From GWF sp031972135 (GTDB taxonomy: Bacteria > Patescibacteriota > Microgenomatia > UBA1400 > UBA12108): a DNA stretch of 52,986 bases. Below are positions 49,710 through 52,986 of the stretch, one piece after another. The DNA lies in NCBI GenBank assembly GCA_031972135.1, contig DALYFH010000002.1:1-52986 (forward strand), read 5' to 3'. Position numbers and translations under genes: made by a program. Position 1 is the first letter of the stretch; each line of letters begins with the position of its first letter. The notes below the pieces were generated by a model. The model was given only the letters and a program-made list of their open reading frames with translations. It had not been told where the DNA came from and made no database searches.

Positions 49710-50291
49710 ATGTCATCAATGCAAGATTTTGTTGTTTCAAAAGTTAGAGTAAAACTAATCACTGAGTTTTTGAGTAACCCTGCCGAGATGTTCTACATCA
49801 GAGAGCTGACTCGTCGGGTCGACGAAGAGATTAACGCCGTTAGACGTGAGCTCATCCACATGACCAGTCACGGGATGCTCAAAGAAGAGAAAAGAGGTAA
49901 CAGGATTTACTACATCTTTAACAAAAATTATCTCTTTCACAAAGAACTAGTAAGTATGGTAGGCAAATGTAGCGGGCTCGGGGCAGCAATCAGTAAGTCA
50001 GCGCCAAAACTAGGTCATATCAAATACGCGATGATCTCAGGTCGCTTTATGAGGCACATGCCTAGAGCCAAAGATACAGTCGACCTATTAATCGTCGGTG
50101 ACGTTATCCTCCCTCAGCTGGCCGAGCTAATCAGAGAGTCAGAGGCCAAGTTATCAAGAGAGATCAACTACACCGTTATGACCGAGGATGAACTAAGCTA
50201 TCGCAAAACTCACAACGATCCATTTATTGCCCGGATCCTCGAGAGCTCACGGATCATGATTATTGGTGATGAAGAAGAATTAGTTGCCTGA
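49710..50291 (+). CDS. Winged-helix regulator with degenerate nucleotidyltransferase domain
   Basis: A 193-residue protein. The N-terminal domain (about residues 12-75) is a winged helix (KLITEFLSNPAEMFYIRELT, MLKEEKRGNRIYYIF). The C-terminal domain resembles MNT-like nucleotidyltransferases in MISGRFMRH and VDLLIVGD. The catalytic SDxD becomes DTVD with only the second acid in register, so catalysis is doubtful. The AAGGAG site is 9 bases before the ATG. It precedes an AbrB-like gene by 6 bases, and secDF. Function is probably transcriptional control, perhaps of the same operon. Confidence 0.75.
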   Translation: MSSMQDFVVSKVRVKLITEFLSNPAEMFYIRELTRRVDEEINAVRRELIHMTSHGMLKEEKRGNRIYYIFNKNYLFHKELVSMVGKCSGLGAAISKSAPKLGHIKYAMISGRFMRHMPRAKDTVDLLIVGDVILPQLAELIRESEAKLSREINYTVMTEDELSYRKTHNDPFIARILESSRIMIIGDEEELVA

Positions 50292-50297
50292 TATTAT

Positions 50298-50489
50298 ATG
50301 TCCGACAAGATTACAACCAAGATAACGCGTATCGGTAACTCCAAAGGGATCATCGTCCCAACAAGCGTGATCAAAGCGCTATCGCTCGAAGAGGGTGACC
50401 AGGTTAATCTTAGCTACGAGGAAGTTTCACAGCAGTTAGTGGTCAGCTTCCCGTCTACCCGTCAGCTCAAACTTGGCGGGGGTTCATGA
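50298..50489 (+). CDS. AbrB/MazE-like DNA-binding protein
   Basis: A 63-residue swapped-hairpin protein. KITRIGNSKGIIVPTSVIKA matches the AbrB/MazE N-terminal domain, and LEEGDQVNLSYEE follows. Such proteins are transition-state regulators or antitoxins. No toxin ORF follows: the next gene is secD, whose promoter sits 20 bases downstream. It may regulate with the winged-helix protein upstream; that is inference. Confidence 0.85.
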   Translation: MSDKITTKITRIGNSKGIIVPTSVIKALSLEEGDQVNLSYEEVSQQLVVSFPSTRQLKLGGGS

Positions 50490-50513
50490 CATTAAGCCTA
50501 AGCCATGCTATCC

Positions 50514-50519
50514 TAATAT
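50514..50519 (+). promoter_or_regulatory. -10 box of secD (leaderless)
   Basis: TAATAT, 7 bases before ATG 50527, without Shine-Dalgarno. It would give secDF its own leaderless transcript. Confidence 0.5.
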
Positions 50520-50526
50520 CTTGTAT

Positions 50527-51855
50527 ATGAAATTAAAAAGAAACCTCTTTATCATCGCAGTCATCTTTGCAGTATCTCTCGTTCTAGCAGCTCCCAAAAA
50601 CTACCCCATTAGCGCAACCCTGTTTGGCAAGACATTTAATGCAACTATCAGCTCGCCAGTCCTTAAGGTTGGCAACTGGACTAGGGACCTAGAGCTCAAG
50701 CTGGGACTAGACCTCCGGGGGGGTACCGAAGTTACGCTCGAAGCAGATATGGCAAATATAGCTGAGGTAGATCGCACAGACGCCCTCAACTCAGTTAGGG
50801 AAGTTATCGCCCGCCGCGTCGACATGTATGGGGTTGCCGAGGCGACTGTCAAAACAATCACGAGTGGTGGCAACTACCGCCTCTCGGTAGCGATGCCAGG
50901 GATAGACAATCCTGATGAGGCACTAGCGCTCATCGGTAGTACCGCCAAGCTAGATTTTAGGCAGCTACCCAAAGACGCAACAGATAGCGCGACCTATGCC
51001 GACTTTGTCTCAACTAGTCTGACTGGATCCGATCTCAAACGGGCAACTGTGTCATTTAATCCTGAGACAGGGGATCCCGAAGTTAGTTTGCAGTTTAGCG
51101 TAGAAGGCGGGAAAAAGTTTGAGACCTTAACCGAAGCCAATGTTGGCAAGCCCATTGGTATATTTATGGACGACATGCCGCTCTCAGCCCCAATCGTACA
51201 GACTAAGATATCCGGTGGAACCGCAGTTATTAATGGAACCTTTACTCTCGAAGAGGTGCAGAATATCGTCCTCACATTAAACGCCGGCGCACTCCCAGTG
51301 AGCGTCTCCATCCTCAAGCAACAAAACGTGGCCCCATCTCTTGGAGAAGGCAGTGTCCGAGCCAGCTTGACTGCAGGTGGGGTAGGGCTCGCATTGGTTG
51401 CACTGTTTATGATCCTCAATTATGGTTCACTTGGATTTGTGGCAAGCATAGGACTCATTTTCTATGGCATCTTAACGCTCGCTCTATACAAGCTCATTCC
51501 GATCACTCTAACCCTACCTGGTCTTGCTGGCTTTATCCTAAGTATAGGTATGGCTGTTGATAGTAATATCTTGATCTTCGAGCGTATGAAAGAAGAGAGT
51601 CGTAAAGGTAATGGATTTGCCAGTAGTTTAGAGCTAGGTTTTGGTAAAGCTTGGGACGCTATCAAAGATGCAAATATTGCAACAATCATTACTACATTTA
51701 TCCTCTATAACCCCTTTGACTGGTCATTTTTGAATAGCAGTGGGTTGGTAAGAGGTTTTGCTCTCACGCTTTTCTTAGGCATCATTGTTAGTCTATTTAC
51801 TAGCCTATTTGTTACCCGCACATTATTAAGAGCAACTATAAACCATAAACTATGA
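50527..51855 (+). CDS. secD: Protein translocase subunit SecD
   Basis: A 442-residue RND-type subunit that uses the proton gradient to pull preproteins out of the Sec channel. Features in order: N-terminal helix, LGLDLRGGTEVTLE, the periplasmic domain, and five C-terminal helices with SIGMAVDSNILIFERMKEE, which carries the proton-path Asp. ATG 50527 is preferred because earlier in-frame residues overlap the AbrB-like gene. secF overlaps by 4 bases (ATGA). Confidence 0.97.
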   Translation: MKLKRNLFIIAVIFAVSLVLAAPKNYPISATLFGKTFNATISSPVLKVGNWTRDLELKLGLDLRGGTEVTLEADMANIAEVDRTDALNSVREVIARRVDMYGVAEATVKTITSGGNYRLSVAMPGIDNPDEALALIGSTAKLDFRQLPKDATDSATYADFVSTSLTGSDLKRATVSFNPETGDPEVSLQFSVEGGKKFETLTEANVGKPIGIFMDDMPLSAPIVQTKISGGTAVINGTFTLEEVQNIVLTLNAGALPVSVSILKQQNVAPSLGEGSVRASLTAGGVGLALVALFMILNYGSLGFVASIGLIFYGILTLALYKLIPITLTLPGLAGFILSIGMAVDSNILIFERMKEESRKGNGFASSLELGFGKAWDAIKDANIATIITTFILYNPFDWSFLNSSGLVRGFALTLFLGIIVSLFTSLFVTRTLLRATINHKL

Positions 51856-52745
51856 ACCATAAACTAACTATTCTCGAACCGATGAAGTATTACTGGGTAT
51901 ACTTTGTAATCTCGCTCTGCGTTATCATCCCAGGGTCTTACTCGCTGATCCGCTACGGTCTCAAACCATCAATTGATTTTACTGGCGGCAGCACCATTGC
52001 CTGGCAGACCGAGACTGAGCTGGGGGATGCTGATCTAACTGCCGCAGTCTCATCAGTTGGCGCTGTTATAACTGACGTTTCTCGCGATGGTAATAAGTTA
52101 AATATCACTACTTCTCCTCTAGAAAATGATGCATACCAAAAGCTCCGTGCTGACTCACGTGTGGTAGCAGCCAAAATAACAGAATTAGAATATCAAAATG
52201 TAGGACCTACCTTAGGTAGTGAGCTGATCAAAAAAACTATTCTAGGCATCGCTTTATCAGCTCTCTTGATCATGACCTATGTAGCCTATCGCTTCAAAGA
52301 TTTTCGCTATGGTGCTTCAGCCATCCTCGCCATGTTCCATGATTCACTAGTCTTACTGGGTACTTTCTCTATACTCGGTCAAGTTTCGGGGATCGAGGTG
52401 GATACGCTTTTTGTGACCGCCCTATTAACAATACTTAGTTTCTCTGTTCACGACACAATAGTGGTCTATGACCGGATCAGGGAGCTAAAAAAACATCATG
52501 GCTACCTCGATTTTATCGACATCATCAACCGTGCAGTTGTTGAGACTATGGGTAGATCCATCAACAATAGTCTGACCATCATCTTTATGCTTTTATCCAT
52601 GTACTTGCTGGGTGGCGACTCTATCCGCCACTTTGTCCTGGCCCTCTTAATAGGCACTATCTCAGGTACCTATAGTTCCACTTTTACTGCAGCACCAATT
52701 CTGGTTCTCTGGGACAAGATCTCTTCAAATAGAAAAATAAAATAG
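51852..52745 (+). CDS. secF: Protein translocase subunit SecF
   Basis: A 297-residue partner of SecD with six membrane helices. IDFTGGSTIAW near residue 37, LSFSVHDTIVVYDRIRE and RSINNSLTIIFMLLSMYLLGG are typical. The product ends with a short basic tail. Its stop codon abuts the 3' end of the convergent RNase P RNA gene. Confidence 0.97.
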   Translation: MNHKLTILEPMKYYWVYFVISLCVIIPGSYSLIRYGLKPSIDFTGGSTIAWQTETELGDADLTAAVSSVGAVITDVSRDGNKLNITTSPLENDAYQKLRADSRVVAAKITELEYQNVGPTLGSELIKKTILGIALSALLIMTYVAYRFKDFRYGASAILAMFHDSLVLLGTFSILGQVSGIEVDTLFVTALLTILSFSVHDTIVVYDRIRELKKHHGYLDFIDIINRAVVETMGRSINNSLTIIFMLLSMYLLGGDSIRHFVLALLIGTISGTYSSTFTAAPILVLWDKISSNRKIK

Positions 52746-52986
52746 CGCCGAGCTGTGGTTGGCATAAGCCAGATTCTGTTTTTAGTGCGATCATTTCTCT
52801 AATGCCCGCAATCTTCGGGACTCAGGAGTGCTACTGTCTTAGTCGTCCCAGTCGTCGGTTGCAGCGGGGAGGATTGCCCGTTTCACCCGAACTAAATCGG
52901 TTCGTCACTGTTGCTCTAAACTAGCGGTTACCCGTGATAGCTTACGCTACCCACCCTGCACTCTGCTGTCTGGACTTTCCTGACTC
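52746..52986 (-). ncRNA. rnpB: RNase P RNA (partial, 5' end beyond the window)
   Basis: On the minus strand the sequence contains AGGAAAGTCC near the window edge, then CAGGGTGGGTAGC, GAGCAACAG, GGTGAAACGG and the closing ACAGAATCTGGCTTATG. These are the conserved RNase P RNA landmarks, and ACAGAA pairs with the AGGAAAGTCC region as helix P4. The catalytic RNA removes 5' leaders from pre-tRNA. The first bases (5' strand of P1-P3) lie outside. The 3' end (CCACAGCTCGGCGC) runs up to the secF stop, and T-rich sequence in the end of secF may aid termination. Confidence 0.95.

Noticed and set aside
50298..50489. Toxin-antitoxin pair based on the AbrB/MazE-like gene
   Set aside because: No toxin ORF lies on either side. 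Downstream is a promoter and secD, upstream is a winged-helix regulator.
52746..52986. A hypothetical protein or tRNA at the right end of the window
   Set aside because: The conserved RNase P RNA landmarks are present in the right order on the minus strand.

Overview
The window is about 53 kb of a compact bacterial chromosome that looks like a Candidate Phyla Radiation (Patescibacteria) genome, most likely Microgenomates-like. The reasons are the nearly gapless gene packing with many 4-base ATGA overlaps, the missing ribosomal protein L30 gene between rpsE and rplO, a short streamlined gene set, and envelope genes typical of these lineages (sortase, DUF3048, DUF4446, AI-2E exporter-like, ABC-2 exporters). 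TGA is read as stop (for example at the end of rpoB), so the recoded Absconditabacteria and Gracilibacteria are excluded. The phylum assignment is inference from content; no tree was made. No protein-coding system with a wholly new architecture is obvious. The most interesting material is regulatory and repeat-related.

Layout. 1-2443: end of an unknown gene, a sortase, ruvX, a small Zn-finger ORF and mltG. 2470-4271: an M3 oligoendopeptidase split only by a false assembly gap. 4284-12422: promoter, attenuator-like leader, then rpoB-rpoC-rpsL-rpsG. 12435-14195: a 43-residue ORF, a tgt homologue with an altered base pocket (minus strand), and an unknown 152-residue protein under a promoter framed by two palindromes. 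14250-33243: fusA-tuf, then the fused S10, spc and alpha operons (rpsJ through rplQ, with secY, an adenylate kinase, map, infA, rpmJ and rpoA), ending in rplM-rpsI. 33258-33951: a REP-associated tyrosine transposase (RAYT) and its palindromic REP elements. 34004-37663: recA-recX, rny with a structured leader, and an HU gene. 37673-43087: two ABC-2 type exporters around a broken MFS gene. 43089-46413: miaA, an AI-2E family protein, an MscS-like protein and uppP. 46410-49580: two minus-strand envelope proteins (IPT/TIG-like and retropepsin-like), DUF4446 and DUF3048 proteins. 49710-52745: a winged-helix regulator with a degenerate nucleotidyltransferase domain, an AbrB-like protein, and secD-secF. 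52746-52986: RNase P RNA on the minus strand, cut by the window edge.

How it works together. Most of the window is the core information-processing apparatus: RNA polymerase subunits, ribosomal proteins, elongation factors, protein export (SecY, SecDF), N-terminal Met removal, RNA decay (RNase Y), tRNA modification and processing (MiaA, Tgt, RNase P) and recombination (RecA, RecX, RuvX). A recurring signal is an extended -10 box, often TGGTAYAAT, ending only 6-12 bases before the start codon of genes that open a transcription unit and lack a Shine-Dalgarno sequence. Genes inside operons carry ordinary AAGGAG-like sites. This suggests leaderless initiation for transcript-opening genes and Shine-Dalgarno initiation for internal ones.

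Three runs of ten N interrupt genes (2947-2956, 34229-34238, 40661-40670). The first is a spurious gap between overlapping contig ends, the second appears oversized by one codon, and the third lies in an MFS gene that also carries a frameshift. No intergenic stretch exceeds about 240 bases, and no tRNA, 16S/23S/5S rRNA, CRISPR array or prophage was seen.
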